A DNA stretch of 64,000 nt from an uncultured Porphyromonadaceae bacterium (GTDB taxonomy: Bacteria > Bacteroidota > Bacteroidia > Bacteroidales > Muribaculaceae). Below the pieces are notes generated by a model. That model was not told the DNA's origin and did no database searches. It worked only from the letters and a program-made list of their open reading frames with translations. This document shows positions 34,610-43,290 of this stretch, one piece after another (position 1 is the first letter of the stretch; the number at the start of each line of letters is the position of its first letter). The stretch covers positions 36,959 through 100,958 of the forward strand of contig CAMWTJ010000005.1 in the NCBI GenBank assembly GCA_947177185.1, in the 5' to 3' direction. The position numbers and the translations under genes were made by a program.

Positions 34610-36856
34610 ATGAATTTTCGTATTATCATATCTTTCATCATAGCCGTAATCGCCGGCATAGCGTGTGTGCGTGCGTCGGAGCGGCCCGACAGCGTGCAGC
34701 CGGCACACCGCACGTTGCGCGCTGTCGAGGTGGTGGGCATGAAGCAGGTGGCGGCGGTGGACGCTGCGTTTTCGTCGGTCACGCAGGTGCGCTCGGGGCG
34801 GTTGCGCTCGCTCGGCGTCAGCTCCGCCAAAGGGCTGAGCGAGGTGGCTCCGAATTTCTTTATGCCGGACTACGGCTCGCGCATGACATCGTCGATATAT
34901 GTGCGCGGACTGGGTTCGCGCATGGACCAGCCCGTGGTGGGGCTGTCGGTCGACGGCGTGCCGTATCTTAACAAGGATACGTATGATTTCGATGTCGACG
35001 ATGTGGACCGCATAGACGTGTGGCGCGGCGCGCAGTCGGTGCTCAACGGCCGCAACGCCATGGCCGGACAGATAAACATATACACGCGCTCGCCGTGGAG
35101 CGGTCCGCGCCTGCGTGTGATGGCCGGCTACGGCAGGGCCAACACGTGGAAGGCGGGAGCGGTATGGCGGACCCGTGTGAGCGAAACGCTGGCTACGTCG
35201 GTGAGCGCCAACATGCGCTCTACCGACGGCTTTTTCCGCAATGAGGCCACGGGAGCCCGCATCGACGGCGAGCACTACGGCGCCGCGAGGTGGAAGACAT
35301 CGTGGCGCCCGTCGGCCCACATGGCCGTGACCAACACGGCTGCGGCCGGGGTGTTGCGCCAGGGCGGGTATCCTTACCGGGAGCTTGCCACAGGCACTAT
35401 AGCGCGCAACGACACGTGCTTTTACCGGCGCACCACTTTCAGCGACGGCCTTACAGTGAGCTGGGCGGGGCGGCGCATAGTAGCCACGTCGCAGACCTCC
35501 GTGCAGTATCTCAACGACAATATGACCCTTGACCAGGATTTCACTACGGCCGATCTGTTCACGCTGTCGCAGCGTCGGAGAGAGTGGGGGTTCACGGAAG
35601 ATTTGTTCACGCGCGGCGCACGCGGGGCGTATTCGTGGCTGGGAGGAGTGTTTGCCTTCTATCGCCCGTCGCACATGGACGCGCCCGTTGATTTCAAGGA
35701 CCAGGGCATAGCGCAACTCATAGAGCACCATCGCAACGAGTCGAATCCCGACTATCCGATATCGTGGTTTACGCGGCGTTTTACGCTCGGCAGCGATTTC
35801 AGCTCCACCAACGGCGGCCTGGCGCTGTATCACGAGAGCAAATACAGCGTGGGGCGCTGGACCTTCGAGGGCGCACTGCGCTACGATTTCGAGCATGTGG
35901 CCCTGCACTGGCACAGCGCGTGCTCCACGGGCTACAATACGCTGCACATACTGCCCGACGGCTCGGCCGAGCACTATCTGTCGACGCCGGTGGAGATAGA
36001 CGAGGACGGGCGTATGCGGCAGAGTTTCAACCAGCTGCTGCCGAAGCTGGCGGTGAGCTATAGCCTGGTGCAGCGCGGCAACGTGTATGCCAACGTGTCG
36101 AAAGGCTACAAGGCCGGCGGTTTCAATCTGCAGATGTTCAGCGATGTGCTTCAGCAGAAACTTATGCGCCTGATGGGGTTCGGCATGGCCTATGACCCGG
36201 CCGACGTGGTGAGCTATCGTCCCGAAACCAGTTGGAACTACGAGGCCGGGGCGCACCTGCAGGGCGCGCGCTGGAGCCTCGACGCCACAGTGTTTTTCAT
36301 AGATACGCGCGACCGCCAGCTGACCACATTTCCGGCCGGCTCCACCACGGGGCGTCTGATGACCAACGCCGCGCGCGCCCACAGTTACGGCGCCGAGGCC
36401 ACTGCCGCATGGCGGCCGGCCGACGGGCTCTCGTTGTCGGCTTCGTACGGCTACACTTGTGCGCGTTTTCGCGACTATGTGAGCGGAGGGGTCAACTACA
36501 AAGGCCGCTACCTGCCGTATGCTCCCGCCCACACGCTGTTTGCCTCGGCCGACTGGGCGCTTCCCCTCAGCCTCGGTGGCGCGGGCGCCACGGCGGGAGT
36601 GAGTGTGCGCGGCGCGGGGCCGATATATTGGGACGACGCGAATATGTATCGCCAGAATTTCTATGCCACCATGGGCGCGCACCTGACGGTGGCCGGCCCG
36701 GGCGAGCGCTGGTCGGTGCGGCTGTGGGGCGAGAATATCACGGACACGCGCTACGACACGTTCTATTTCGTGAGCGTGGGCCGCGCCTTCGTGCAGCCCG
36801 GCCGTCCGTGGCAGGCGGGGGTGACGCTGCGATGGGCTTTCGGCGATATGGACTGA
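34610..36856 (+). CDS. TonB-dependent outer-membrane receptor, siderophore type
   Basis: This 748-residue receptor starts at MNFRIIISFIIAVIAGIACV (signal peptide). The plug domain spans about residues 45-165 (PNFFMPDYGSRMTSSIYVRG, DVDRIDVWRGAQSVLNGRNA, AGQINIYTRS). A 22-strand barrel follows. VSKGYKAGGFNLQMF is the classic motif of siderophore-type TonB receptors, and the barrel ends with RPWQAGVTLRWAFGDMD. There is no N-terminal carboxypeptidase-like domain, unlike SusC proteins. A -7 box TAACTTTG lies at 34593-34600, only 9 nt before the ATG, so the leader is very short. It is divergent from the ECF sigma operon and has no SusD partner. Ferric-siderophore or another small ligand is inferred. 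Confidence 0.88.
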   Translation: MNFRIIISFIIAVIAGIACVRASERPDSVQPAHRTLRAVEVVGMKQVAAVDAAFSSVTQVRSGRLRSLGVSSAKGLSEVAPNFFMPDYGSRMTSSIYVRGLGSRMDQPVVGLSVDGVPYLNKDTYDFDVDDVDRIDVWRGAQSVLNGRNAMAGQINIYTRSPWSGPRLRVMAGYGRANTWKAGAVWRTRVSETLATSVSANMRSTDGFFRNEATGARIDGEHYGAARWKTSWRPSAHMAVTNTAAAGVLRQGGYPYRELATGTIARNDTCFYRRTTFSDGLTVSWAGRRIVATSQTSVQYLNDNMTLDQDFTTADLFTLSQRRREWGFTEDLFTRGARGAYSWLGGVFAFYRPSHMDAPVDFKDQGIAQLIEHHRNESNPDYPISWFTRRFTLGSDFSSTNGGLALYHESKYSVGRWTFEGALRYDFEHVALHWHSACSTGYNTLHILPDGSAEHYLSTPVEIDEDGRMRQSFNQLLPKLAVSYSLVQRGNVYANVSKGYKAGGFNLQMFSDVLQQKLMRLMGFGMAYDPADVVSYRPETSWNYEAGAHLQGARWSLDATVFFIDTRDRQLTTFPAGSTTGRLMTNAARAHSYGAEATAAWRPADGLSLSASYGYTCARFRDYVSGGVNYKGRYLPYAPAHTLFASADWALPLSLGGAGATAGVSVRGAGPIYWDDANMYRQNFYATMGAHLTVAGPGERWSVRLWGENITDTRYDTFYFVSVGRAFVQPGRPWQAGVTLRWAFGDMD

Positions 36857-36881
36857 CTGTCACCTCTTAACTATTTTTGTG

Positions 36882-36912
36882 TTGCAGGGCGAGGGCAAAA
36901 GTCTTATCTTTG
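36882..36912 (+). promoter_or_regulatory. Bacteroidetes-type promoter for the unknown lipoprotein gene
   Basis: TTG (36882-36884), 20 nt, TATCTTTG (36905-36912): a very good consensus match 43 nt before the start codon. Confidence 0.7.
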
Positions 36913-36955
36913 CGGCGCAATATGTAGCATAATCAAAAGACACAGCAACAATAAG

Positions 36956-37864
36956 ATGAAATTCAACCCGACCCTCTGCGCCCTTGGCGCAATGGCACTC
37001 ATGGCCACATCGTGCCTGAGCAATGAGCAGAAAGACCAGGTTCAGACCGAAACGTTCAACAGCTGCATCTCATATACGGTGGACAACGCCACCGGCGCCG
37101 TTTCGGCTGCCAAAAGAACGGCAATAACCTTTGAAACCAACTACTCGCAGTACACGATGGGCGCCACGGTGGCTAACCTGATGCTGCCCGGCGGAATCAA
37201 CTATCCCAACGCGAAGTTCTCCGGCCTTAAACTTACACAGAACAACACCGGCTGGCTGATAGCCGAAGGCAGCAACGTAAGCCCCGAGGTGGAAGGCTTC
37301 AGCGCCGAGCTTGTGCCTTCGTTCAGCAATGTGCGCATAGCTGCTCTGAACCATATAGCAAGCCTTGACGGACAGAGCGTGATAGGCTACGAACGCGCCA
37401 TGCGCCTGAACACGGCAGACTGCACCATGTATCTTACCCCCTCGGAGTGCTGGAGCACAGGCTATACCGATGTAGAGCCTACCGAAGGCGGCGAAAAATA
37501 CCGCAGCTCCAAGCCCATATATCTCGTGGGCATCAATCCCGAAACGCAGACTGCCAAAATCACCATACACAGCGCTGTGTTCGCTCCGGCCATGGAAAAC
37601 CTCGGTCTGATGATAGAGTTCCGCGATATACCTTACACGCTCACCCCCAACGGAGCCATCGTAATGGCACGCTCGGAAAAATTTGACCCGTACCACGACA
37701 ATGCCCCCAACGCCGGCTTCCCCATCAGCAACCTTGTGTGCACGTGGGACATATTCAGCGGCATCAACATCTCGTTCACCTGCGAGGTGCGCGGCGGCAG
37801 CGCTGTCGGCAGCTACGCCGTATCGGCCAACCTGCCTTTCAACTACGGCGCCGGAACCCAGTAG
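36956..37864 (+). CDS. Lipoprotein of unknown function
   Basis: This 302-residue protein has a lipoprotein signal (FNPTLCALGAMALMATSC, Cys20). The mature part is beta-rich and polar with few charged helices (ISYTVDNATGAVSAAKRTAI; KPIYLVGINPETQTAKITIH). It also has scattered Cys residues (CISY, DCTMY, SECWS, LVCTWD, FTCEV) that could form disulfides. I do not recognise the family; it looks like one of the calycin-like or jellyroll lipoproteins common in Bacteroidales. It has a strong promoter of its own and is followed by a separate promoter for rplS, so it is monocistronic. It is probably abundant at the envelope; the function is unknown. Confidence 0.75.
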   Translation: MKFNPTLCALGAMALMATSCLSNEQKDQVQTETFNSCISYTVDNATGAVSAAKRTAITFETNYSQYTMGATVANLMLPGGINYPNAKFSGLKLTQNNTGWLIAEGSNVSPEVEGFSAELVPSFSNVRIAALNHIASLDGQSVIGYERAMRLNTADCTMYLTPSECWSTGYTDVEPTEGGEKYRSSKPIYLVGINPETQTAKITIHSAVFAPAMENLGLMIEFRDIPYTLTPNGAIVMARSEKFDPYHDNAPNAGFPISNLVCTWDIFSGINISFTCEVRGGSAVGSYAVSANLPFNYGAGTQ

Positions 37865-37895
37865 TAAAAAAAGTGCTGTAAAAACAGCTGAAAAC

Positions 37896-37926
37896 TTGCG
37901 GCGTTGGCAAAAAAATGCTAACTTTG
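37896..37926 (+). promoter_or_regulatory. Bacteroidetes-type promoter for rplS
   Basis: TTG (37896-37898), 20 nt, TAACTTTG (37919-37926). The predicted transcript starts about 75 nt before the rplS ATG. Confidence 0.72.
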
Positions 37927-37937
37927 CCGTCGAATTT

Positions 37938-37978
37938 TCGCAACCTCTGGGCGGACATGCAGCCGGCGAATGTTGCGA
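37938..37978 (+). promoter_or_regulatory. rplS leader stem-loop
   Basis: A 7-bp stem (TCGCAAC with GTTGCGA) encloses about 27 nt that contain a CGGACATGCAGCCGG sub-stem. It lies inside the rplS leader. Ribosomal-protein leaders often bind their own product; autoregulation by L19 is possible but unproven. Confidence 0.4.
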
Positions 37979-38007
37979 GTAATGTTAACATTATAATAAT
38001 CAACACA

Positions 38008-38361
38008 ATGGACCTGATTAAAATTGCCGAAGAAGCATTTGCTACCGGCAAGCAGCATCCCGAATTCGGCCCCGGCGACACCATCACCGTGGCATACCGT
38101 ATCAAAGAAGGCAACAAAGAGCGTATCCAGCAGTATCGCGGCGTTGTGATCCGCATCTCCGGCGAAGGCGCTAAGAAGCGTTTCACTGTGCGCAAGATGA
38201 GCGACAACATCGGCGTAGAGCGTATCTTCCCCATCGAGTCGCCCTTTATCGACAGCATCACCATCAACAAGTATGGTAAGGTGCGTCGTGCCAAGCTTTA
38301 CTATCTCCGTGGCCTCACAGGCAAGAAAGCCCGTATCAAAGAGCGTCGCGTGAGCAAATAA
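38008..38361 (+). CDS. rplS: 50S ribosomal protein L19
   Basis: This 117-residue protein starts at [20 protein letters not shown]; an upstream in-frame start at 37915 would lie before the transcription start and is rejected. Conserved L19 segments are [40 protein letters not shown], and [21 protein letters not shown]19 sits at the 30S-50S interface of the ribosome. The gene has its own promoter, a structured leader and a terminator, so it is a stand-alone unit here. Confidence 0.98.
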   Translation: MDLIKIAEEAFATGKQHPEFGPGDTITVAYRIKEGNKERIQQYRGVVIRISGEGAKKRFTVRKMSDNIGVERIFPIESPFIDSITINKYGKVRRAKLYYLRGLTGKKARIKERRVSK

Positions 38362-38390
38362 GCTTCGGCTGCTCAAGCCTCTTACAGACA

Positions 38391-38436
38391 AGCCCGGACA
38401 GCACCGCACCATGGAGCGGCAGCGTCCGGGCTTTTT
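38391..38436 (+). terminator. Intrinsic terminator of rplS
   Basis: A 9-bp perfect stem (AGCCCGGAC with GTCCGGGCT) with further pairing inside the loop is followed directly by T5. Confidence 0.9.
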
Positions 38437-38448
38437 CTGTGTGCGGGC

Positions 38449-38607
38449 TCATGCCAGGCAGGCTGCGGCCGACGGGATGAAGGCGGCCACGTCGGTGTCG
38501 CCGAGAAGGTCGGCATAAGTGAGCCAAACCAGCAGAAGCACTATCAGCACCACGGCGCCGATGGAAACCCATATGCTCGTGCGGTTGTTCTTTCTTTTGT
38601 CGCTCAT
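38449..38607 (-). CDS. Small single-span membrane protein
   Basis: This 52-residue protein starts at MSDKRKNNRTSIWVSIGAVV: a basic N-terminus, one strong membrane helix (about residues 11-31, IWVSIGAVVLIVLLLVWLTY) and a short tail ending in AAACLA. It converges on the rplS terminator. It is divergent from pta with about 156 nt of AT-rich DNA between them. The composition and membrane-protein layout support a real gene, but it is too short for a family call. Confidence 0.6.
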   Translation of the reverse strand: MSDKRKNNRTSIWVSIGAVVLIVLLLVWLTYADLLGDTDVAAFIPSAAACLA

Positions 38608-38719
38608 AGTTGAAACATTTTTGTGATGGATAGTTTCAATTTCAAACAATTTAGTTTCACTAAAGTTTCCGCAACCGATTTTTTGACATTTTTAGTATGT
38701 GCGTTTGAACCGAAAAGTG

Positions 38720-38727
38720 TAATTTTG
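38720..38727 (+). promoter_or_regulatory. -7 promoter box for pta-ackA
   Basis: TAATTTTG lies 36 nt upstream of the pta ATG. No good -33 is seen at the standard spacing. Confidence 0.5.
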
Positions 38728-38763
38728 CAGTAGAACACTAAACAAAACCAAAACGCAAGAACA

Positions 38764-39780
38764 ATGTCGTTATTTGATAAACTGTCAGCCAAAGCCAAGG
38801 CAAATCCTCAGCGGATTGTGCTTCCCGAAGGTACCGAACCCCGCACACTGACCGCTGCCGACCGCATCCTCGGCGAAGGCCTTGCCCGGATAATACTGAT
38901 TGGCGACCCTGTCGAAATCAAAAGCATGGCTGCCGAGCTCAAACTCGAGCACATTGGAAAAGCCACTATAGTGAACCCTGCCGACGAAGCGGTGATAGAC
39001 CGCTACGCACCTCTTCTGCTTGAATTGCGCCGCAGCAAGGGCATGACTGAGGAGCAGTCGCGCCTCACGGCTGCCAACCCGCTGTATCTCGGCTGCCTTA
39101 TGGTGAAAAGCGGCGACGCCGACGGTCAGGTGGCAGGCGCCATGAACACTACCGGCAATGTGCTGCGTGCGGCATTCCAGGTGATAAAGACACAGCCCGG
39201 CATCAGTGTGGTGAGCGGAGCGTTCATCATGCTGCTCCCCGAGGGCATGAAATACGGCACCAACGGCATCCTGGTGTTTGCCGACTGCGCTGTGGTGCCC
39301 GACCCGTCGGCCGAGGAGCTCGCGCAGATAGCCATCAGTGCAGCGCAGACAGCGCGCGACATAGCCGGCATCGAACCGCGCGTGGCGTTGCTGTCGTTCT
39401 CCACCAAAGGCTCGGCCAAGCACGAGCGGGTGGATAAAGTGATAGAAGCCGGCCGCATAGCGCGCGAAATGGCTCCCGAACTGATACTTGACAGCGAATT
39501 GCAGGCCGATGCAGCCATCGTGCCGGTGGTGGCCAACACCAAGGCTCCCAACAGCCCGCTCAACGGTCGCGCCAACGTGCTGGTGTTCCCCTCGCTCGAA
39601 GTGGGCAACATAGCCTACAAGCTGGTGCAGCGCCTTGGCGGCGTGCAGGCTGTGGGCCCTGTGCTCCAGGGACTCGCCGCCCCGGTCAACGACCTGAGCC
39701 GCGGAGCATATCCCGAGGATATATTCAAAACCATAATCATAACGGCCAGTCAGGCCATAGGTCTTAAAGAAAACGCATAA
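38764..39780 (+). CDS. pta: Phosphate acetyltransferase
   Basis: This 338-residue enzyme converts acetyl-CoA and phosphate to acetyl phosphate and CoA. It is the short form, with only the catalytic PTA_PTB domain: [60 protein letters not shown], and the C-terminal [20 protein letters not shown]. The long N-terminal DRTGG region of enterobacterial Pta is absent, as expected in Bacteroidetes. ackA follows 6 nt later, so both are made together for acetate and ATP production during fermentation. Confidence 0.97.
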   Translation: MSLFDKLSAKAKANPQRIVLPEGTEPRTLTAADRILGEGLARIILIGDPVEIKSMAAELKLEHIGKATIVNPADEAVIDRYAPLLLELRRSKGMTEEQSRLTAANPLYLGCLMVKSGDADGQVAGAMNTTGNVLRAAFQVIKTQPGISVVSGAFIMLLPEGMKYGTNGILVFADCAVVPDPSAEELAQIAISAAQTARDIAGIEPRVALLSFSTKGSAKHERVDKVIEAGRIAREMAPELILDSELQADAAIVPVVANTKAPNSPLNGRANVLVFPSLEVGNIAYKLVQRLGGVQAVGPVLQGLAAPVNDLSRGAYPEDIFKTIIITASQAIGLKENA

Positions 39781-39786
39781 CGCACC

Positions 39787-40980
39787 ATGAAAATTCTTGT
39801 TCTCAACTCGGGTAGCAGTTCCGTTAAGTATAAACTCATAGATACCGCAGGCGAGCACGTGCTTGCCGAGGGTGGCGTGGAGAAGATTGGTCTTCCCGAC
39901 GGCTTTCTGAAATTCAAGCGCCCCGACGGCAGCAAAGGCACCGTGGAGCTCGGTCTGGTGGACCACAAAGGAGCCATCGAGGCAGTGCTGCGTCAGCTCA
40001 CCGACCCCGTGGAAGGCTGCATAGGCAGCTATGGCGAGATTCAGGCCGTGGGACATCGCGTGGTGCACGGCGGCGAGAAATTCGCCAAGAGTGTGGTGAT
40101 AGACGAGGCGGTGAAGGAAATGATACGCCAGTGCTACGACATAGCTCCGCTGCACAATCCGGCCAATATGACCGGCATCGAGGCCATGGAGCAGCTGCTC
40201 CCCGGCGTGCCGCAGGTGGCGGTGTTCGACACGGCTTTCCATCAGACCATGCCGGCCAAGAGCTTCATGTATGCTCTGCCTTATAAATACTATAAGGAAG
40301 ACGGCGTGCGCCGCTACGGCTTCCATGGCACGAGCCACCGCTATGTGTCGCAGCGCGTGTGCGAGGTGCTCGGCGTCGACATCAAGGATGTGAAGATAAT
40401 CACCTGCCACGTGGGCAACGGCGGCAGCATCACTGCCGTGGAGGGCGGCCGCAGTGTGGACACCTCCATGGGCCTGACACCCACGGAAGGCCTCATGATG
40501 GGCACCCGCTCGGGCGATGTGGACCCCGGTGCGCTGACATATCTCATGACGCGCCACGGCCTTTCCGCCGCCGACATACAGCGCATCATAAACAAAGAGA
40601 GCGGCATCGCCGGCGTGACCGAAATAAGCAGCGACATGCGCGAGATAGAAGCCGCCGTGAACAGCGGCGACGAGCGCGCCCGCCTCGGCCTGGAGATGTA
40701 CGAACAGCGCATCACCAAATACATAGGTGCCTATGCGGCCGAAATGGGCGGGGTAGACATCATCGTGTTCACCGGCGGCGTGGGCGAGAACCAGACCGGC
40801 CTGCGTGCCGATGTGTGCGCGCCGCTTGCTTTCATGGGCGTGGAGCTTGATCTCGAAGCCAATAAGGCCCGTGGCGAGGAAGTGGTGATATCCACTCCCG
40901 CAAGCAAAGTGAAAGTGGTGGTGGTGCCGACCGACGAGGAACTCATGATAGCACGCGACACAGCCGCTCTGGTGGGCTGA
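39787..40980 (+). CDS. ackA: Acetate kinase
   Basis: This 397-residue kinase makes ATP and acetate from acetyl phosphate. Family motifs: the N-terminal ILVLNSGSSSVKYKLI, HRVVHGGEKFAKSV, AVFDTAFHQTMPAKSFMYAL, YGFHGTSHRYVSQRV, ITCHVGNGGSITAVEGGRSV, DTSMGLTPTEGLMMGTRSGD, and IVFTGGVGENQ. The length is standard. It is co-transcribed with pta (6-nt gap) and ends in a strong hairpin. Confidence 0.98.
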   Translation: MKILVLNSGSSSVKYKLIDTAGEHVLAEGGVEKIGLPDGFLKFKRPDGSKGTVELGLVDHKGAIEAVLRQLTDPVEGCIGSYGEIQAVGHRVVHGGEKFAKSVVIDEAVKEMIRQCYDIAPLHNPANMTGIEAMEQLLPGVPQVAVFDTAFHQTMPAKSFMYALPYKYYKEDGVRRYGFHGTSHRYVSQRVCEVLGVDIKDVKIITCHVGNGGSITAVEGGRSVDTSMGLTPTEGLMMGTRSGDVDPGALTYLMTRHGLSAADIQRIINKESGIAGVTEISSDMREIEAAVNSGDERARLGLEMYEQRITKYIGAYAAEMGGVDIIVFTGGVGENQTGLRADVCAPLAFMGVELDLEANKARGEEVVISTPASKVKVVVVPTDEELMIARDTAALVG

Positions 40981-40999
40981 CGCGTCTGTCGCAAGGCAT

Positions 41000-41040
41000 G
41001 CGGCGGGCCTCCCCGGCAAAGGGGCAGGGCCCGCCGCTTT
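41000..41040 (+). terminator. Intrinsic terminator of pta-ackA
   Basis: A 10-bp perfect GC stem (GCGGCGGGCC with GGCCCGCCGC, 41000-41009 and 41028-41037) with inner CCCC/GGGG pairing is followed by TTTCTTTCC. Confidence 0.88.
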
Positions 41041-41103
41041 CTTTCCCGGCATCTGTTTTTTCAAAAAATGATGTGCTGTAAGTGCTTATTGCCGAAAAAT
41101 TGC

Positions 41104-41111
41104 TAATTTTG
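41104..41111 (+). promoter_or_regulatory. -7 promoter box for the SPOR-folE unit
   Basis: TAATTTTG lies 29 nt before the SPOR-protein ATG; the -33 region is weak. Confidence 0.45.
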
Positions 41112-41140
41112 CAAGTTGAAAGAAGAAATACAAATCGATT

Positions 41141-41647
41141 ATGAAAAGATACGTAGCCATAGTGCTTATGCTTGTCGCCATATGCATGGCCGGTCTGCGC
41201 GCCGAGGCCCGGATGGCGGCTGATTCTGCCGCTGTGCCTGCTATAGTGGAGCGTATAAACGCTTCCGGCCATATCAGTGTGCGCATGCCTGCCGCACTGG
41301 CGGCGCGTCTGTGCGACGAAGCCGGCATGTCGGTAGGCGAGGCTGTAGAGCAGGAGGAGCGTCAGCCGGCTGCCAATGCGCGTGTGGGCTACCGCATACA
41401 GGTGTATGACGACAACGACCCGCGCACGGCACGCAGCGAGGCTCAGAACCGCAAGCGCCTGGTTGAAACGCGTTTTCCCGAGTGGCGCAGCTATATTGAG
41501 TTCAACTCGCCGTATTGGCGCGTCAAAGTGGGCGATTTCCGCACACGTTCCATGGCCGAAGGCGCTATCGAAGAGATTCGTCAAGCGTTTCCGTATATGA
41601 GTGCGCAGCTCCGCATCGTGCGCGACCGTATCAACACAACAGACTGA
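41141..41647 (+). CDS. Exported SPOR-domain protein
   Basis: This 168-residue protein has an N-terminal signal (RYVAIVLMLVAICMAGLRAE) and a C-terminal SPOR domain at about residues 85-165. The domain shows GYRIQVYDDNDPRTARSEAQ, then YIEFNSPYWRVKVGDFRTRS, and ends with AQLRIVRDRI. SPOR domains bind denuded peptidoglycan glycan strands, often at the division septum. It has no lipobox or other domain. folE starts 16 nt downstream, so they share a transcript, though a functional link is not obvious. Confidence 0.85.
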   Translation: MKRYVAIVLMLVAICMAGLRAEARMAADSAAVPAIVERINASGHISVRMPAALAARLCDEAGMSVGEAVEQEERQPAANARVGYRIQVYDDNDPRTARSEAQNRKRLVETRFPEWRSYIEFNSPYWRVKVGDFRTRSMAEGAIEEIRQAFPYMSAQLRIVRDRINTTD

Positions 41648-41663
41648 ACCCCTAACGACTCCA

Positions 41664-42248
41664 ATGAACAGCAATCTTACTGACGATGAGCGCATAGGCC
41701 TCATTGCCGGACACATCAGCGAGATTATATCCCTGATAGGAGAGGACACCGACCGCGAAGGCCTCGTAAAGACGCCTATGCGCGCGGCAAAGGCTCTGTG
41801 GTTTCTCACTTCCGGCTACCGCACGGAGCCGGCCGAGGTGATGCAGCAGGCCCTGTTCGCTCACGACGGCTCGCAGATGATAGTGGTGCGCGACATTGAA
41901 TTCTACTCGCTCTGCGAGCACCACATGCTGCCGTTTTTCGGCACCATTTCAGTGGGCTATATTCCCGACGGCAAGATAATAGGGCTGAGCAAACTCGCGC
42001 GATGCGTGGAGGTGTTCGCGCGCCGTCTGCAGGTGCAGGAGCGCATCACCGCACAGCTGTGCCGCGAGGTCGAGCGCCAGCTCGGCGCGAGCGGTGTGAT
42101 GGTGGTGTGCCGCGCCCGCCATCTGTGCATGCAGATGCGCGGCGTGGAGAAGCAAAACGCTACCACCGTGACCACGCATGCCGAGGGACGATTCGCCACC
42201 GATGCCGCACTGCGGGCGGAATTTCTGCAGGCAGTTTCCTCAAACTGA
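41664..42248 (+). CDS. folE: GTP cyclohydrolase I
   Basis: This 194-residue enzyme starts at MNSNLTDDERIGLIAGHISE; a longer frame overlaps the SPOR gene. It converts GTP to dihydroneopterin triphosphate, the first step of tetrahydrofolate synthesis, and the same product can feed preQ0/queuosine (tgt is also in this window). Zinc ligands are visible in SLCEHHMLPFFG and VCRARHLCMQMRGVEKQNA. DTDREGLVKTPMRAAKALWF and IIGLSKLARCVEVFARRLQV are conserved family blocks. Confidence 0.97.
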   Translation: MNSNLTDDERIGLIAGHISEIISLIGEDTDREGLVKTPMRAAKALWFLTSGYRTEPAEVMQQALFAHDGSQMIVVRDIEFYSLCEHHMLPFFGTISVGYIPDGKIIGLSKLARCVEVFARRLQVQERITAQLCREVERQLGASGVMVVCRARHLCMQMRGVEKQNATTVTTHAEGRFATDAALRAEFLQAVSSN

Positions 42249-42325
42249 TGCACTTTTTTTGCTGCACAGGACATCAATTTCGGATCCACATTTGTTAGTA
42301 TTAAACAAACTTAAATATTCACACT

Positions 42326-43285
42326 GTGCTGCTTGACATAGTTTTTCTTTGCATCGGACTGGCGCTGATACTCTGGGGCGCCTCGGCACTCACTGACGGC
42401 GCGTCGGCTATAGCGCGCCGTATGGGCGTCAGCGACCTTGTGGTAGGCCTCACGGTGGTCAGCTTCGGCACGTCGGCTCCCGAACTCACCATAAGCGTTA
42501 TGAGCGCTCTCGACGGTAGCGCAGGTCTGGCCATCGGCAATGTGGTGGGCAGCAATGTGTTCAACATATGCGCCATAGTGGGCGTGACGGCGCTTCTGCG
42601 CCCGGTGGCCGTAGGGCGCAGTCTGATGGTCAATGAGATACCGCTGGTGCTGCTGTCGTCGGTGGTGCTGCTTGTGATGGGCTGCTCGACACTGCTCGAC
42701 GGTGCGGCCGCCAATGTGCTCACACGTGTGGACGGACTGATTCTGCTGCTGTTTTTCGCAGTGTTCATGCGCTACGTGTTCGCCTCGGCCAAGGAATCTG
42801 ACTCGGCGCCCGAGGGCGGTGATGCGTCAGGGCGCATGCCTGTGTGGAAGGCTGTTGCACTCACGCTCGGAGGCCTTGCGGCACTGATATGGGGCGGCGA
42901 CAAGTTTGTGGACGGCGCTTCGGCCATAGCGGCCTCGCTCGGTGTGAGTCAGGCTATGATAGGTCTTACCATAGTGGCAGCCGGCACATCCCTCCCCGAG
43001 CTTGCAACATCTGTGGCAGCAGCTCTGAAAGGGCGCACCGGCATGGCCATCGGCAATGTGATAGGCAGCAATATTTTCAATGTGTTCATGGTGCTCGGGG
43101 CATCGGCCACCGTCCGCGAACTGCCGTTTCAGGGCATCGGTCTTTCCGACCTGCTTGTGCTCACGGGTGTGAGCCTTCTGTTCTGGCTCAGCGGCAGAGT
43201 AATAGGCCGCAATGAAATCACCCGAGTGGAAGGTGGAATATTTGTGGCCATATACATCGCCTATATGGTGATGGTTGTGGCGTAG
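42326..43285 (+). CDS. Calcium/sodium antiporter, CaCA (YrbG) family
   Basis: This 319-residue protein uses a GTG start at 42326. It has two inverted halves of five helices, each with the alpha-repeat: VSFGTSAPELTISVMSALDG with AIGNVVGSNVFNICAIVG, and AAGTSLPELATSVAAALKGR with AIGNVIGSNIFNVFMVLG. These carry the acidic and Asn residues that bind cations in Na/Ca exchangers. It exchanges Na+ or H+ for Ca2+ at the inner membrane. It lies 77 nt after folE and converges on the flavodoxin-like gene with only 5 nt between. Confidence 0.92.
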   Translation: MLLDIVFLCIGLALILWGASALTDGASAIARRMGVSDLVVGLTVVSFGTSAPELTISVMSALDGSAGLAIGNVVGSNVFNICAIVGVTALLRPVAVGRSLMVNEIPLVLLSSVVLLVMGCSTLLDGAAANVLTRVDGLILLLFFAVFMRYVFASAKESDSAPEGGDASGRMPVWKAVALTLGGLAALIWGGDKFVDGASAIAASLGVSQAMIGLTIVAAGTSLPELATSVAAALKGRTGMAIGNVIGSNIFNVFMVLGASATVRELPFQGIGLSDLLVLTGVSLLFWLSGRVIGRNEITRVEGGIFVAIYIAYMVMVVA

Positions 43286-43290
43286 GCCGC

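Noticed and set aside
34568..36682. 704-aa open frame on the minus strand
   Set aside because: Antisense shadow of the TonB receptor gene; Arg/His/Ala-rich with no motifs.
38785..41064. 759-aa open frame on the minus strand
   Set aside because: Spans pta and ackA in antisense; those two have every family motif.
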